Positions 43,466-55,455 of a stretch of 64,000 nt of DNA are shown in pieces. The translations under genes were made by a program, and so were the position numbers. Under the pieces are notes generated by a model, which made no database searches, was not told where the DNA came from, and was given only the letters and a program-made list of their open reading frames with translations. Position 1 is the stretch's first letter. The number at the start of each line of letters is the position of its first letter. Origin of the DNA: Amyelois transitella (lineage: Eukaryota > Arthropoda > Insecta > Lepidoptera > Pyralidae); contig NC_083536.1 in assembly GCF_032362555.1 (NCBI RefSeq), positions 4,898,001 to 4,962,000 of the forward strand. Direction: 5' to 3'.

Positions 43466-43892
43466 TCTATATATATAAAACTCTTCTGTTACTGAGTGAC
43501 TGACTGACAGACAACGCACAGTCGAAACTACTGGTCGTAGACAGCTGAAATTTGGAATGTAGGTTCCTTGGGATATGTGGGATATATAGGCAAGTAAATA
43601 TGTTTACTTGCCTTGAACACTTACATAGGCAAGTAAACATATTTACTTGCCTATGTAAGTGTTCATGCCAAGTTTCAAGTTTATAAACCCAAGGAATAAG
43701 ATTTTTCATAGAAACGTTTTTACCCCTTTTCCCCCCCTTGGGGGTTGAATTTCCAAAAATCCTTTCTTAGTGCTCCCCTACATATCCCAAGGAACCTACA
43801 TTCCAAATTTCAGCTGTCTACGACCAGTAGTTTCGACTGTGCGTTGTCTGCCAGTCAGTCACTCAGTAACGGAAGAGTTTTATATATATAGA
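43466..43892. mobile_element. inverted dimer of Hel-C 5' ends
   Basis: Both outer ends are the Hel-C 5' terminus, TCTATATATATAAAACTC on the left (+) and its complement on the right. The arms match other Hel-C copies and meet around 43590-43670, where AAGTAAATATG/CATATTTACTT repeats form an imperfect palindrome. No CTAG 3' end is present. Confidence 0.75.
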
Positions 43893-44030
43893 TTGATTAT
43901 TAAAGGCGATGATAATTGGCTTTTCAGCATTGGGGACACGTGTGGGAATCCGAGCAATATAGCTTATGTCCTCCTTCTTAAAGTGGAAATTGCTCAACTC
44001 ACCAACCTTCTGTGCTATATCAAATAAGTT

Positions 44031-44594
44031 TTAATTTTTCTTCAAAGGGATGCCACAAATTTCCACGTTATTGGCCCTTGCCAACTGGTCCCTCTCCTCT
44101 AACTCCTGTTTAAGCCTTTTGATATCAGTCTGTAAAGTCGGGATCTCATTAACCATCTTCTCAACACCTGAGACACGGATCTCTATGGCCGAAAAAGCTG
44201 CGGTGAAATCACCAATAGATTTATGAGCCCATTCAATAGAATTTTTTAGTTCTGTCATCTCCGACTTGATGGTTTTAACGTCCTCCACTAATGTCTTCAA
44301 TGACCCGAGATCAAAAACAATCCAGTTTAACTGTTCCTGCATCTTATCCAATTGAGACGGAGCAGGGGATACAGGTGCCGGTGAAAGAGACCCAGTTTTG
44401 CAAGAGGGACAGCGCCAAGTATTTTTACGATCCCCTAGTCTTCTATACCCATTTTCGGCAATGCCGGCACACGCGAAATCATATACCCTATTGCAAACAC
44501 TGCACACGGGGCCGTCCGTGTGTTTATTGTTGCAACTTGCACACGTAAACATTGCGATGATTGAGTATGAATATATAGACCGAGAGCGCAACAA
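44031..44594 (-). pseudogene. LINE ORF1 fragment with PHD finger
   Basis: 187-residue frame: CASCNNKHTDGPVCSVCNRVYDFACAGI and WRCPSCK form a PHD-like finger, followed by a long coiled coil (LKTLVEDVKTIKSEMTELKNS to LKQELEERDQLARANNVEICGIP). The RNA-binding end is missing. The fold order is as in the ORF1 at 42024 but the sequence is different, so it belongs to another LINE family in opposite orientation. Confidence 0.7.
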
Positions 44595-45090
44595 ATAATT
44601 TAACTGACAAGCGTGTGTTCACTAACGGTGCCGCGGAGAGACTGTCTACATATTTTTTCCTATTAAGTATATTACACTCTTATTCTGTTACACAAATATA
44701 TTATAAATAAATTTTGAATCCTTCCATTTGTTTTATTTAACCTTCGCGAGTGTTACTGATCGGGAATACAAAGTGCCATTGTGTAACAGTGTTACTCATT
44801 GGGAAAACGATAGTTGCAATGTGTACCACTGCTACACAACGGGAATTTTTTTCCCATTGAGTAACAGTGTTACAGATCGCGGTGTGACTGAATGGGAACA
44901 AACCCTTCAATACAGAACTAGATTTGCTCGTAACTGTTTCTCATATTTGGGTTCCTGGATATATAATAAATAGGCAGCGTGGTTGTTCGAACTCTTAGGA
45001 ATAAAACTTTTAGGTCTTGCAAAAAACTGGTCACTAATTACTTATTAACGTTAGATTATCAAGCTACAGAAAATCTAACCAAACCGCGCA
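44595..45090. other. unassigned repeat-like spacer
   Basis: Contains three spaced variants of GTGTTACTGATCGGGAA / GTGTTACTCATTGGGAA / GTGTTACAGATCGCGG (about 44749-44885). No clear gene. It may be 5' sequence of the ORF1 fragment on the minus strand, or LINE spacer. Confidence 0.3.
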
Positions 45091-45795
45091 TCTATACTAA
45101 TATTATAAAGCTGAAGAGTTTGTTTTGTTTGTTTGTTTGTTTGTTTGTTTGTTTAAACGCGCTAATCTCAGAAACTACTAAACCGATTTGAATAATTCTT
45201 TCACTGTTAGATAGTCTATTTATCGAGGAAGGCTATAGGCTACATTTTATCCCGGATTTCCTACGGGAAACGTCAACAATGCAGGTGAAAGTTGAATGAG
45301 TCGGCCATCAGCAAGCTTTCCACGCGAACGCTGCGCAAACCAACAAAGATATAGTAAAACAATGTACTAAAGATGTGAAGTACTCATTTTTTGCCACAAA
45401 AAAGTCCGCGAGAGCATATATCTATCTCTTAAGGTTTACTTACAATAACCACTTTTATGTTCATTTTTTAAGATTTATTTTTTCATTATAAACATAAGTT
45501 ATTTTGAAACCAATTTTCTTTAATTCAGTATTAATCCTTATCCAAATAAATATGTTTATTACTTTCGACTTTTCATGTAGACTAAAATTGCCATTTACAG
45601 TATATAAATCAGACGAATAGGTTTTGAGATATAGTCGTTATAAGCAATTTGCAGCGAAACATTTAATACGGCGAACCAGCGTTCTTTCTAATACGCGTGA
45701 CCGCCTGACATTGATAAAGCCGAGGAGGATGTTTGCAAAATAAATATGATGCCCAAAATACTATTCCACGCGGACGAAGTCGCGGGCACAGCTAG
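45091..45795 (+). mobile_element. Lep1-type Helitron, complete
   Basis: 705 bp: A|TCTATACTAATATTATAAAG at the 5' end, a (TTTG)n tract at 45120-45152, and 3' GACGAAGTCGCGGGCACAG then CTAG|T at 45792-45795. The hairpin GAC-GAA-GTC precedes the end. Non-coding. It matches the non-autonomous lepidopteran Lep1 Helitrons I know, and its 3' part is the one grafted onto Hel-B elsewhere in the window. Confidence 0.85.
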
Positions 45796-46137
45796 TTTTA
45801 TATCTATTTCTTTACGATTTTGTCAGTGCTTCGTCCAGAATGATAGTGTCATCCTTCAACTACTTGTCTTCATCTTGTTGTTTTTCTGGATAGTCACTCT
45901 GTGTTTTGCAGTAATACAAAAATGTGGAATAACTTACACGACACGACAACTTACTATTAACCACTCTTTTTCTTTACATTATACAATTATAATTTCACAC
46001 ATTCACATGTTTATTTTAATACAACAATTATCTTATCTTATATATATTAAATTTCTACTATTGGAAGTCAAATGTAATTCCCTGCTTCACTACTGTCTCC
46101 CTCCTTTGCACCTTTCATCTTATATGTCGTCACAGTA

Positions 46138-48950
46138 ATGAAACACAAGACTAGATATTTTGGTCTTGGACTTTTTAATGCTGGTTCTTTGAACACTAAA
46201 CAAGATGACTTCCTAATGGCTATGGCCCGTTATCAGGCTGAAATAGTTGCAATTAATGAAACTTGGTTGCCTTCGGGACATGAGGAGCGGGCGCCTGCTC
46301 CACCTGGTTACCGGTTTCTCACCTCTCCGCGTCCTAATCACTTGTGTGGCAGTCGTGGTGGTGGGGTTGGTTTCTACGTGAAGCGTGGACTGCGTGTCCG
46401 CGTCGTCAAGCATCCTGAGGCAGACATAGAACAGATGTGGTTGTCCACGCGAGTAAATGGGTATTCAATCGCAGTCGGCACTGCATATAGATCTCAGCGG
46501 GTGAAGGTCGACATGTTTATTGATGCTCTGACTGAGTCGACTGTATTTTTCTCTGATCACGATCTTGTTGTATTCCTTGGTGACGTTAACATTGACATGT
46601 TAAATCCGGCAGAGGATAACACATTGAAATTCCTAAATTATCTGGATTGTATGGACCTTAACCAAGTAGTCAATGAACCTACTCACTTCACTTCGCACTC
46701 TGCAAAACTTATTGATGTGGTCTGCACAAATGCCCCTACTCGTAAAGTCTCAGTTACTAATATAACTGGTTGTGTGGATGGTCACGCGATGATCAACGTC
46801 GAGGTGCTTTTGAAAAAGGCTAAAGTACCCTCAAAATATATTTATTATCGGCCCTTGAAAAAAATCGATATGAATGATGAATTTAATGGTGACTTGGCTT
46901 TAATAGATTGGACTTCTCTTTTTGATATAGCTGATATCGGGGCTTTGGTCGACAAATTCAGTAGAACTGTGCTTGAGATCTTTGATAAACATGCTCCAGT
47001 AAAGAAAACAAAAATTGTTCATGGTCACTCTCTCCCTTGGGTAACGGATACCTGTAGGCTTATGATAGATCTACGTGATAAGGCCCTCAAAAAATTTAGG
47101 AAATCAAAATCTGACGCTGATAGAAAACATTATATTGAATTTAAAAAACTGGTTAAGACTAGTATTGCCAATGAAAAGACTGCTTATTTCAATCACTACA
47201 TTAACTCACAGATAAGTAACAGCAAAACCTTTTGGAGCAATTTGAAGGAAAAAATTCTTGTGGATGCCAGCAGAAATGACAGCTTACCTAGTAGTTTTGA
47301 CAATCCCCACGTAATAAATAATCATTTTCTCAATATTCCTGTCAGTAATGTAGCTAATTTATCTAATCTAACATTTTATGAATTTAATCGATTTAATGAT
47401 TCAATTTTTTTCCAATTTAAACCTATATCTGAGAATGATGTTGGCAAAATTATTCTTGCAATTAAGTCAAATGCCGTTGGATATGATGGGATCAGTCGAG
47501 ATATGATCATCCTTACTCTTCCTTCTACTTTAAGCATTATTACTAGGATCATTAATTTGTCTCTTCTTTCAGGCGAGTTTCCTCCTCAATGGAGGGAGGC
47601 TGTGGTTACTCCGATCCCTAAGACTAACAATCCCAGTAGCTTATCTGACCTTAGACCAATAAGCCTGCTATCTTATCTTTCGAAGGTTCTTGAAAAAGCA
47701 GCACAGTTACAACTTTCGAAATACATCGATGCAAATAAAATATTGCCTACGTTACAGTCTGGTTTTCGCAGGAGCCGTGGCACCCTCACTACTTTGATTG
47801 ACGTCACTGATAATATATTGGCTGAGCAGGATGAGGGTCGTGGTACTTTGCTCACTTTGCTGGATTATTCGCGTGCTTTTGATAGCCTTGACATCTTTCT
47901 GCTTCTTTCAAAGTTAGCGTATTACGGCCTAGATCATCATTGCGTCAGATGGTTTCATAGCTACCTTTTCGGCAGATCGCAGCGAGTTAAACTGACAAAA
48001 GAGGATGGTTCATACCTCATGTCTACTCCCAAACCAGTGAACCGTGGGATCCCTCAAGGATCTATACTCGGGCCCCTCCTCTTCATAATCTATAGTGCCG
48101 ATCTAACTAACGTCATTAGGCATTGCAGATATCACTGTTACGCGGATGACGTACAGTTATACATTTCACATAAGCCAGAAGAAGTATCATCTGCAGTAGT
48201 TAAAATGAATGAGGACCTGGAACTTATCGCCGATTGGTCAGCTAAAAACTCGTTAGTACTTAACCCTTCGAAGACTAAAACGCTAATCCACCAAGGATTA
48301 GCGTTTTAGTCTTCGAAGGGTTAAGTACTAGTACTAGAGTCATGGATGTTATGGATGGTGAGCTTCGTTTCGAGAAACACGTGTTGGAGGTCGTCAGAAA
48401 CTGCTTCTTTCGTTTGAAGGTTTTATACAAGGTTAGAAATGTTTTGTCAGAGAATGTACGTATTAGGTTGTGTGAGGCTCTGGTTTTATCGCGGCTCAAT
48501 TACGGGGATGTTGTCTATGGGCCTCGCTTATTGGAAAGAACTCGGCGATTAATTCAACGTGTCCAAAATGCATGCTGCCGATTTTGTTTTGATATTCCAC
48601 CTCGAAGTCGCATTACGCCATACCTTAACAAGGCCTCCATGTTAAATATGGACTCGCGCAGGCAACTACATCTTGCTAGTTTATTATTCGGAGTTATAAG
48701 ACACGGGATCCCTGAGTATCTCCACTCTAAAATAAAATTCAACACCAAGCATAACGCGAGATCATGTCGGCCCCCATTACTAACTTATCGACACAAAACG
48801 GCTGCATTCAGGGGCAGCTTCCGCTACCAGGCCACTAAATGTTGGAATAATATACCTCCCCCCATTAGGCTTCAAGCATCTATCACTTTGTTCAAAGTTA
48901 AATTCCGCAGGCATCTTTTGGATCTGCAGAACTTGCATATTCGGCACTGA
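46138..48950 (+). pseudogene. LINE ORF2: endonuclease-reverse transcriptase, broken
   Basis: First frame 46138-48309 has the endonuclease (LFNAGSLNTKQDD, INETWLPSG, FLGDVNIDML, VDGHAMI in place of the SDH motif) and reverse transcriptase (TPIPKTNNPSSLSDLRPISL, SGFRRSRGTLT, LLDYSRAFDSLD, NRGIPQGSILGPLLFIIY, catalytic YADDVQLY). A 36-bp perfect inverted repeat at 48254-48330 breaks the frame just after VLNPSKTKTLI. The C-terminal part (VMDGELRFEKHV to HIRH) is in frame 48342-48950. It looks recently disabled, as all motifs remain. Confidence 0.85.
48254..48330. repeat. 36-bp perfect inverted repeat (hairpin)
   Basis: Arms 48254-48289 and 48295-48330, perfectly complementary, around a 5-base loop ACCAA. 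The right arm replaces normal RT coding sequence, so the reading frame is lost here. Confidence 0.95.
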
Positions 48951-49378
48951 TGGCGGTTTCTGCTTCTCATGTACTCTTTTATTCCATTCCCATTATATAT
49001 TTAAATAAATGTTTCAAGAAAAAGGTTTATAACGTTACACAAGCGATGCCGGGGCATGTGTTGAATTTTCAAATATTTTGGATACTCTTTTGGTTATTAA
49101 GCCGCTACATTTATCACACTTATACAAATGAAACTTTTAAGTCACGATCACGACACGAGTCTTTGTTTATTTTTTATTACGTACGCAGATTGACCTGCAC
49201 TAGCACCTAGGTCATAACTGAAAATCAGCGTATTGCTCTATAGCAATAAATTCGTTGAGTTGTGACCTTTTTGTATTGCTGCAACTCACACCCTAATTAA
49301 TTTGTATTCCGTATGTTCATTGTAAATTGTGTGTAGCAAATCAAATAAATGAATTATCTATCTATCTATCTATCAATT

Positions 49379-49788
49379 TTCTTATGTCGACCCATAGCAA
49401 AATAATCTCTAATGCTGTTCTGATTTTCGCAAGCTACATCATCAAATATTATAATTGAATCAGGTAGCGCTTCGTGAGGACTCAAAATTTCACAATTGTG
49501 ATTGTATTTATGAAAGGTTGTACCACAAACCATATTCATAACTTTCTCTAAAAATAAGTATTTTGCTTGATATAAAGATTTTGAATAAACATATAAGTTA
49601 CAAAATCGTGGACCATCTGTATGTAACAATAAACTTATTACTAAGTTGGTTTTTCCACAATTTGATGGACCACAAACGATACAACGTATTGTGTTCGGCA
49701 GAAGGTTTCCGTGTCGTTTTGGTTCTTGTGATGAAGCAGGACAAATACAATCTAATTTTAGTGAGTCTTTTTGTTTCACAAATTTCAT
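49379..49788 (-). pseudogene. packaging ATPase, N-terminal part
   Basis: Starts at the ATG at 49788. Walker A is in CIVCGPSNCGKTNLVISLL, and Walker B in DSIIIFDDVACENQ, followed by IRDYFAMGRHKK. This is an A32/FtsK-HerA-type ATPase that pumps genomes into capsids in Polintons, adintoviruses and large DNA viruses. The LINE at 41540-49371 cuts the gene after RHKK; the C-terminal part is at 41532-41254. No lesion inside this part. Confidence 0.8.
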
Positions 49789-50404
49789 TTCAAATTATTA
49801 GCATGTGCTTAAACTCGTTTGCAGTACTCAACGAATTTGAGCGAAATTAATTTAGGTTTAACGATTAAACACATTTTATAATTCAACATGTAAAATCTTG
49901 TTGGTAGAACAGGAATCAGGAAAGTACAACAAAATAATGTTTGATGGTTAGAATGAATCATGTGTAAAAAGTGTGTTCGGTGTGTGATCTTTCCACGAGC
50001 TCGCGGGTGATTCTTATCAATTTTATAATGGAGTCAGGTGAGTGCATTCGACTAATGTTTTGTGGTTAGAATGAATCGAATTTTGTTTATTGGGAATTCT
50101 GGGATACAAAAGTGTCCCAGAATTCCCAATAAACATCTACTACCCGCCTTATGTTATGTTTTGGAATTGGAGGGAAGTTTTTTATTTTCTTGGTTAGTTA
50201 TTATGCGCTCATTCCGGCCGGCCCACAGTTTGTTTATATCACGCCCTGTTATCACTTCAAGCATTTATAATGGTAGTCTTTGGATTTTATTGAATAATTC
50301 ATAAATTACGTTTCAATCAATTCTCGGGTGCAATTTGTAAATACGAAAACTTCATATCGAAAATAGTGTACTTGTGTTCTACGATATTGTTTTCTATTTT
50401 AACA
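49789..50404. other. gap between virus-like element and hAT
   Basis: The 5' side of the virus-like element should end here. The phrase GGTTAGAATGAATC occurs twice (about 49945 and 50064). A perfect hairpin lies at 50085-50134. No gene seen; terminal repeats of the element were not found. Confidence 0.4.
50085..50134. repeat. 20-bp perfect inverted repeat
   Basis: Arms 50085-50104 (GTTTATTGGGAATTCTGGGA) and 50115-50134 with a 10-base loop. Confidence 0.95.
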
Positions 50405-51281
50405 ATGCCTCGAAAGAAAAGCAACATATGGAATCATTGTAAAACTGTAGATAGAAATGGTAAGAAATACGCAAAATGTCTATTTTGTTCAAAGGAGTAT
50501 GCATTTGCAAATGCTACACGTATGGTGGAGCATTTATTGTCATGTGAACAATGTCCATACGATATAAATACTTCATTTGGTAATAAAGCGAAGAAATCAA
50601 GCACGAAAAAGAGTTCAATGCCTGTGTCTTCAACTCCTGTCAGTCAAATAGTGACTCATTAGGATTTCCCATTGACTTCTACTGTGTTAAGTTGCCCGGA
50701 ACCAAATATCCAAATAACTTATGCAATGCAAGCAATTATGTGGTTGCCGAAACGATTATTGATTGTGATGAAATCGATGCTGCATTAGCACGTGCGGCAT
50801 ATTCCTCTGGGCTTCCACTTAATTTATTTGAAAATAAATACTGAAAAAATGCTATCGATTTATTAAAAAGTAATTACAAACCACCTACTAAATATGCAAT
50901 GAGTAATGCATTACTTGAAGCGGAGTATCATAGATTAAAAGTTAATATGGACAAAAAGATAGTCTGCAATGGTCTTAGGTTTGGTTATGGACGGGTGGAC
51001 GAACATTTGTGGTAAAAAAATAGTGAATTTCATAATCACAACACCTGAACCTATTTTTTGGAAAAGTATATACCCAGGCAATTGCGATAGTCCTAAAAGA
51101 TATCGGCCCCGATAAATTTGTTGCTATTATTACAGATAATGCTAGTAACATGCGTTCAGCGTGGCGGAAAATTCTGACTTTGTACTCACATATCGATCGA
51201 TTGCATCGGTTGTGCTGCTCATGGGCTGAATTTATTATTTAATGATATAATGAAAATCGAGGATTGAAAGAGTTTCTATGA
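50405..51281 (+). pseudogene. hAT transposase, N-terminal part
   Basis: From the ATG at 50405: a BED zinc finger, SNIWNHCKTVDRNGKKYAKCLFCSKEY...MVEHLLSCEQCP. The frame ends at 50662, and degraded pieces follow (for example DEIDAALARAAYSSGLPLNLFENKY, and ITDNASNMRSAWR-like sequence near 51130). A gypsy element inserted at 51282-51286 splits it; the C-terminal part is at 55757-56641. hAT transposases bind element ends with the BED finger and cut with an RNase H-type core. Confidence 0.8.
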
Positions 51282-51286
51282 GGAAT
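51282..51286. repeat. 5-bp target duplication of gypsy element
   Basis: GGAAT here and at 55752-55756, directly outside the two LTRs. Confidence 0.9.
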
Positions 51287-51396
51287 TGTACTGTATGTAG
51301 TTTTGATTACTCCTTATGTCAAGTCTTGCGGGTATCTATTCAGTAATAAACCAGCATTGAAGCAAAGCGGTTGTTTTATTAAGCTCCGATATATCA
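51287..51396 (+). repeat. 5' LTR
   Basis: 110 bp, TGTACTG...TATATCA, differing from the 3' LTR (55642-55751) by one base noticed (GGTTG versus GGTTA). TCTGGCGACGAGG just after it is the presumed primer binding site. Confidence 0.9.
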
Positions 51397-51447
51397 TCTG
51401 GCGACGAGGCATCACTACCCACGTAATTTAAAAAAAAAAAAAACAAA

Positions 51448-52185
51448 ATGTCGACAATAATTGGAAATCTTACGATTTTTGATCATAAAATTCACGAATG
51501 GGAAGTTTTTTACGGAAAATTGACGCAATTCATCAAGTTGAATAATATTTCGGTTGAAAATCAAAGTGCAGTGCTGTTAACAAACTTATCGGATGAATCC
51601 TACCGTCTGGTTCGGTGCCTTGTGCATCCGAATAAGCTTAAAGAATCAAACTATAGTGAGCTGGTGAAGTTACTCAACACGCATTTTACGCCAAAAAGGT
51701 CGACGTTCGTTGACAGAGCGAAGTTCTATGCGCTACGCGGTAAAATCGGATGGCGAGAGCATCGAAGATTGGGCTGCGAGGCTACGTGGGCTGGCGGTAT
51801 ATTGCGATTTTGGAACGGAACTCCATACCGTGCTGCGGGACCGTTTCGTTTTGGGCTTTGGAACAGGACGGGAGCGCGACCGTCTGTTTGAAGCAGATTC
51901 AAAAAGCAGCGTGTGTCCGTCAGGCACGCGCTAGCGTCGCAGGTGGCGCAGGGGCAGCTGATATCAAGGAGGAGTCCGTGTTCTATGCAGGGGATCATCG
52001 ACGCGCGGCGGCGGAGGCGCGGGTAGCAGCGGCCGTCAGGGAGGCGGTCGTAAGGTCGATGATAATGAAGTGCGTTGCGCGGTGTGCGGTTACAGGAATC
52101 ACGATGGTTCTAAGTGTAGATCCAAAAATTACAAGTGCCTTGTTTGTGGTCAAAAAGGTCACCTTAAAAGGATGTGCGTAGTTAA
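51448..52185 (+). pseudogene. gypsy Gag, frameshifted
   Basis: Starts MSTIIGNLTIFDHKIHEWEV, with YSELVKLLNTHFTPKRS. After a shift near 51720 the capsid part continues as ESIEDWAARLRGLAVYCDFG and RDRFVLGFGTGRERDRLF. After another near 51895, KAACVRQARASVAG. Two CCHC knuckles, CAVCGYRNHDGSKC and CLVCGQKGHLKRMC, lie at 52075-52176 in the frame that runs on into pol. Gag packages the element RNA. Frame pieces are separated by single-base lesions. Confidence 0.75.
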
Positions 52186-55100
52186 AAAGTCAAATGTGCA
52201 TAAATTCGTGCCGGAAAATGTGGGCTCGGATCGAGAGGATTGCAGTGAATGTGAATTATTCAACATGAGGTATGTGGTCAATAAACCGATTAAATTATCA
52301 GTTAGGATAAACGATGTAGATATGTGTATGGAGTTAGATTCTGGGTCGGGGAGTTCAATTATTTCAAGTACATTATATGTGCAGCATTTTTCTAACCTAA
52401 AATTGTTTAAGAGCGATGTAAATATGTGTCTTTACAATGGACACAAAATCATCCCCCTGGGATATTTTATTGCGAAAGTTAAATATAATAAATCTGTACA
52501 TGAAATTAAAATGTATGTATTTAAAAATGGCGGACCCCCTCTCTTGGGTCGTGACTTTATGGCGAAATTTAAAATTTATTTTGCTATAAAAAATTATATG
52601 ATAACTGATAATAAAATCTGCAAAGAATTGCCACGTCTATTGATACAGTTCCCAAACCTGTGGAAAGATGAGTTGGGGTCTTTTAATAGGTTTGAAATTG
52701 ATTTAAAACTTAAAGACAAAGCATCGGCAAAATTTTTCAAACCTCGTACCGTTCCCTTCGCTCTCAAAGATAAGGTGAGCGCAGAGCTCGACCGGCTCGT
52801 GAGTGTAGGCATTTTAAAACCGGTTTGTTATTCCGATTATGCTACGCCGATTGTTCCGGTATTAAAGGAGAATGGTAAACTAAAAATTGCAGGCGATTTT
52901 TCATGCACTCTAAATAAGGACCTGGAAATTGATAAGTACCCATTACCTAGAATTGAAGAGGTGTTTTCCAAAATTGGTGGGGGGGGAGTGCTACTCAAAA
53001 TTAGTAGTATCTGGCTGGACGACGTCTGTATTACTGGGCCGAATAAAGAGTCTCATTTGTCTAGACTTCACGAGGTTTTAAGTAGGTTAGACGATGCAGG
53101 CTTACGGCTACAGAAAGAAAAATGTTGTTTTTTTTTCAGGAGAGCGTAACCTACTTAGGGTATGTCATAGATAAAAATGGCCTAAGAACGTGTCCAACCA
53201 AAGTGGAAGCTATCGTTTGTGCTCCGGCACCTACTGATATGTTAGGCGTAAAACGTTTCCTAGGAATCGTAAATTATTATAGGAACTTCATACCGAATGC
53301 ATCAGCCTTATTAAATCCGTTGCATGAACTTCTTCGCACGGACGCAATATGGCAATAGGGGGAGCGTCAAGAGGAGGCGTTTAAAGAAGTCAAACGGATC
53401 CTAGCTAGCGAGCGGGTACTTGCTCATTTTGACCCGTCCGCGCCGCTCGTACTGACGGTGGACGCGGGCCCCGCCGGCCTCGGCGCCGTGCTGGCTCATC
53501 AGGACGCCAACGGGCGCGAGCGACCGATTGCCTTCGCGTCGCGATCCTTGTCAAAGAGCGAAAAAAATTATAGCCAGATACAGAAGGAAGCAACGGCTAT
53601 AATTTTTGGAGTTAGGCATTTTCATCAATACATCTATGGTCGCAGTGAACCTTTTATATTAAAAACCGACCATAGGCCGTTGTTGTCAATTTTTGATAAA
53701 AACAAAGGGGTTTCGGTAACAGCAGCCTTACGTCTGCAGAGGTATGCCATAATATTGTCCGCATATAATTATACAGTCAAGTACATAGATGGCAAAAGTA
53801 ACGACGTGGCGGATTATTTTTCTCGATCTCCATTGCCAGTATCAGTTAACAACGAAGGCGAGCAAGACGCAAATTCTAAATATTTTCTTTTCCTTGAAGA
53901 AAGAGCGGAACCGGTTCTATTTTCAGATTTAAAACGTGCCATACAATCTGATAAATACATGAAAATTGGTTGGCCTAGGAAAGTTAAATGTAAGAATATT
54001 GTGCCTTATTTTCAATGTAAAACTGACTTGGAGGTTATCAATGATTGTTTGTTTCGCGGACATAGGGTTGTCGTTCCGGATATTTTTAGAGAAAGAATGT
54101 TAAAAGAGCTTCACTCAGCACATTTCGGTGTAGTTAAAACTAAAAGCGCGGCTCGTAGTAGAATGTGGTGGCCGGGGATCGACGCCGACATTGAGCGGTG
54201 GGTCGGCGCCTGCGCAGCTTGCTCCGCAGTGCGCAGTGCTCCGCCGCGAGCGGCCCCCGCGCCCTGGCCGCGCCCCTCGGCACCCTGGCATCGCATTCAC
54301 ATTGACTACATGGCTTTAGGACAGGCTATATATTTAATTGTTATTGATGCATTTTCCAAATGGTTGGAATGTATTTATATGGAACGTGGCACTTCTACAT
54401 TCGCATTGATACAAAAACTAAGAGAAATGTTTTGTAGGTTTGGTTTGCCTAAGGTTATTGTATCTGACAATGATGTAAAAATTAATTCGGCTGAATTTCA
54501 TACATTCTGTAAATCTGATGGTATTAAATATTTAACATCGCCTATCTACCACCTAGCTAGTAATGGCCAAGCAGAAAATTCTGTCAAAACTTGTAAAAAA
54601 ATGTTAAAATGTATGTTTTTGGAGAGCAACTTGTGTCAAAGGAAAATTTTAGAAAAATTACAGAGCTATTTGTTTAGTTATAGGAATACTGTTCATTGTG
54701 CTACAGGTTCAACTCCAGCTGAACTTATGTTAGGTCGCAATCTGAGATGCAGATTAGATCTTATCTTGCCACAAAACTCGAAGCCCGATGACATTGTAAA
54801 CAATGAGTCAGCATTATTAAAGCCTAGTAGACGCTTCATAGTAGGTGAAGCAGTATGGGCGAGATGGTTTGTTGCTAGAAAAGGTATTTGGTGTACAGGC
54901 ATTATAAACAAAGTTGTGGGTTCAAGAATGTATGAAATTTATTTTAAGGATTATAATAGTTATGGTTATAGACATATAGATCAAATAAGGAAGTTAACTA
55001 AGGCTAATGTTACAAATAATGATATGATAAGCGACGACGACGGGGACACGGCCGGTCCAGATACGTGTTTATTGTCTGACCCGAGCGTGTCCTCAACGCC

Positions 55101-55455
55101 TGCCCCGGCGCCCGACTCGCGCGCCCCGCAGCTCGCGCCCGCGTCCGCCGCGGCGCCGCCACAGCTCGCGCCGGCATCAGCACATAGCCCTGATCTGCCT
55201 ACTTATGTTGAGGGGGGAGAGATGTCGGTAATGTCCGGTGGTGGAGGTGATACTCGGTGTGAGAGAGACCAAGAAGATGGGGAAGTGTGGGCAGAGGCTT
55301 GTGAGGGAAATGTGATTCAAGCTCAAGCATCGGAGCTGAGTGAAAATCAGAATGAGGTAGTTTCGGCGACTAACGACAAACAAAGTAATTTAAATGAAGA
55401 TATTGCTAGACGTTCTAAAAGAGTTCGGAAACCAACGGTTTTCTTTGAACCGTAG
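52186..55455 (+). pseudogene. gypsy Pol: protease, RT (deleted core), RNase H, integrase
   Basis: Protease with MELDSGSGSSIIS, then RT N-terminus (LDRLVSVGILKPV, IAGDFSCTLNKDLEIDKYPLPR). At about 52985-53005 the frame jumps from GGGGVLLKIS to WLDDVCITGPNKE: the fingers-palm block between the first catalytic Asp and the Y/W-x-DD motif is missing. A shift lies near 53130 and a nonsense TAG at 53356. RNase H: LTVDAGPAGLGAVL, KTDHRPLLSI. Integrase: HHCC finger (ELHSAHFGV...CAACSA) and HIDYM, VSDNDV, NGQAENS as DDE. The tail has a Pro/Ala-rich GC-rich part at 55080-55190. Confidence 0.85.

Larger units (their letters stand above)
41540..49371 (+). mobile_element. non-LTR retrotransposon with PHD ORF1 and ATCT tail
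   Basis: Plus-strand LINE: 5' part with a tRNA-Ser-like segment, ORF1 (42024-43183), ORF2 (46138-48950) and a (ATCT)n tail at 49356-49371. Three later insertions lie between the ORFs: a Hel-C foldback (43466-43892), an opposite-strand LINE ORF1 fragment (44031-44594) and a Lep1 Helitron (45091-45795). It disrupts the packaging ATPase gene. The clade is not certain; ORF1 with a PHD-like finger and ORF2 layout fit the Jockey/CR1 radiation. Confidence 0.75.

Noticed and set aside
50366-50662. A host zinc finger gene
   Set aside because: The BED finger is followed by degraded hAT core, and the matching C-terminal domain lies beyond the gypsy insertion.
53405-53593. GC-rich minus-strand frame in the gypsy element
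   Set aside because: Antisense of the RNase H coding region, which has clear motifs.
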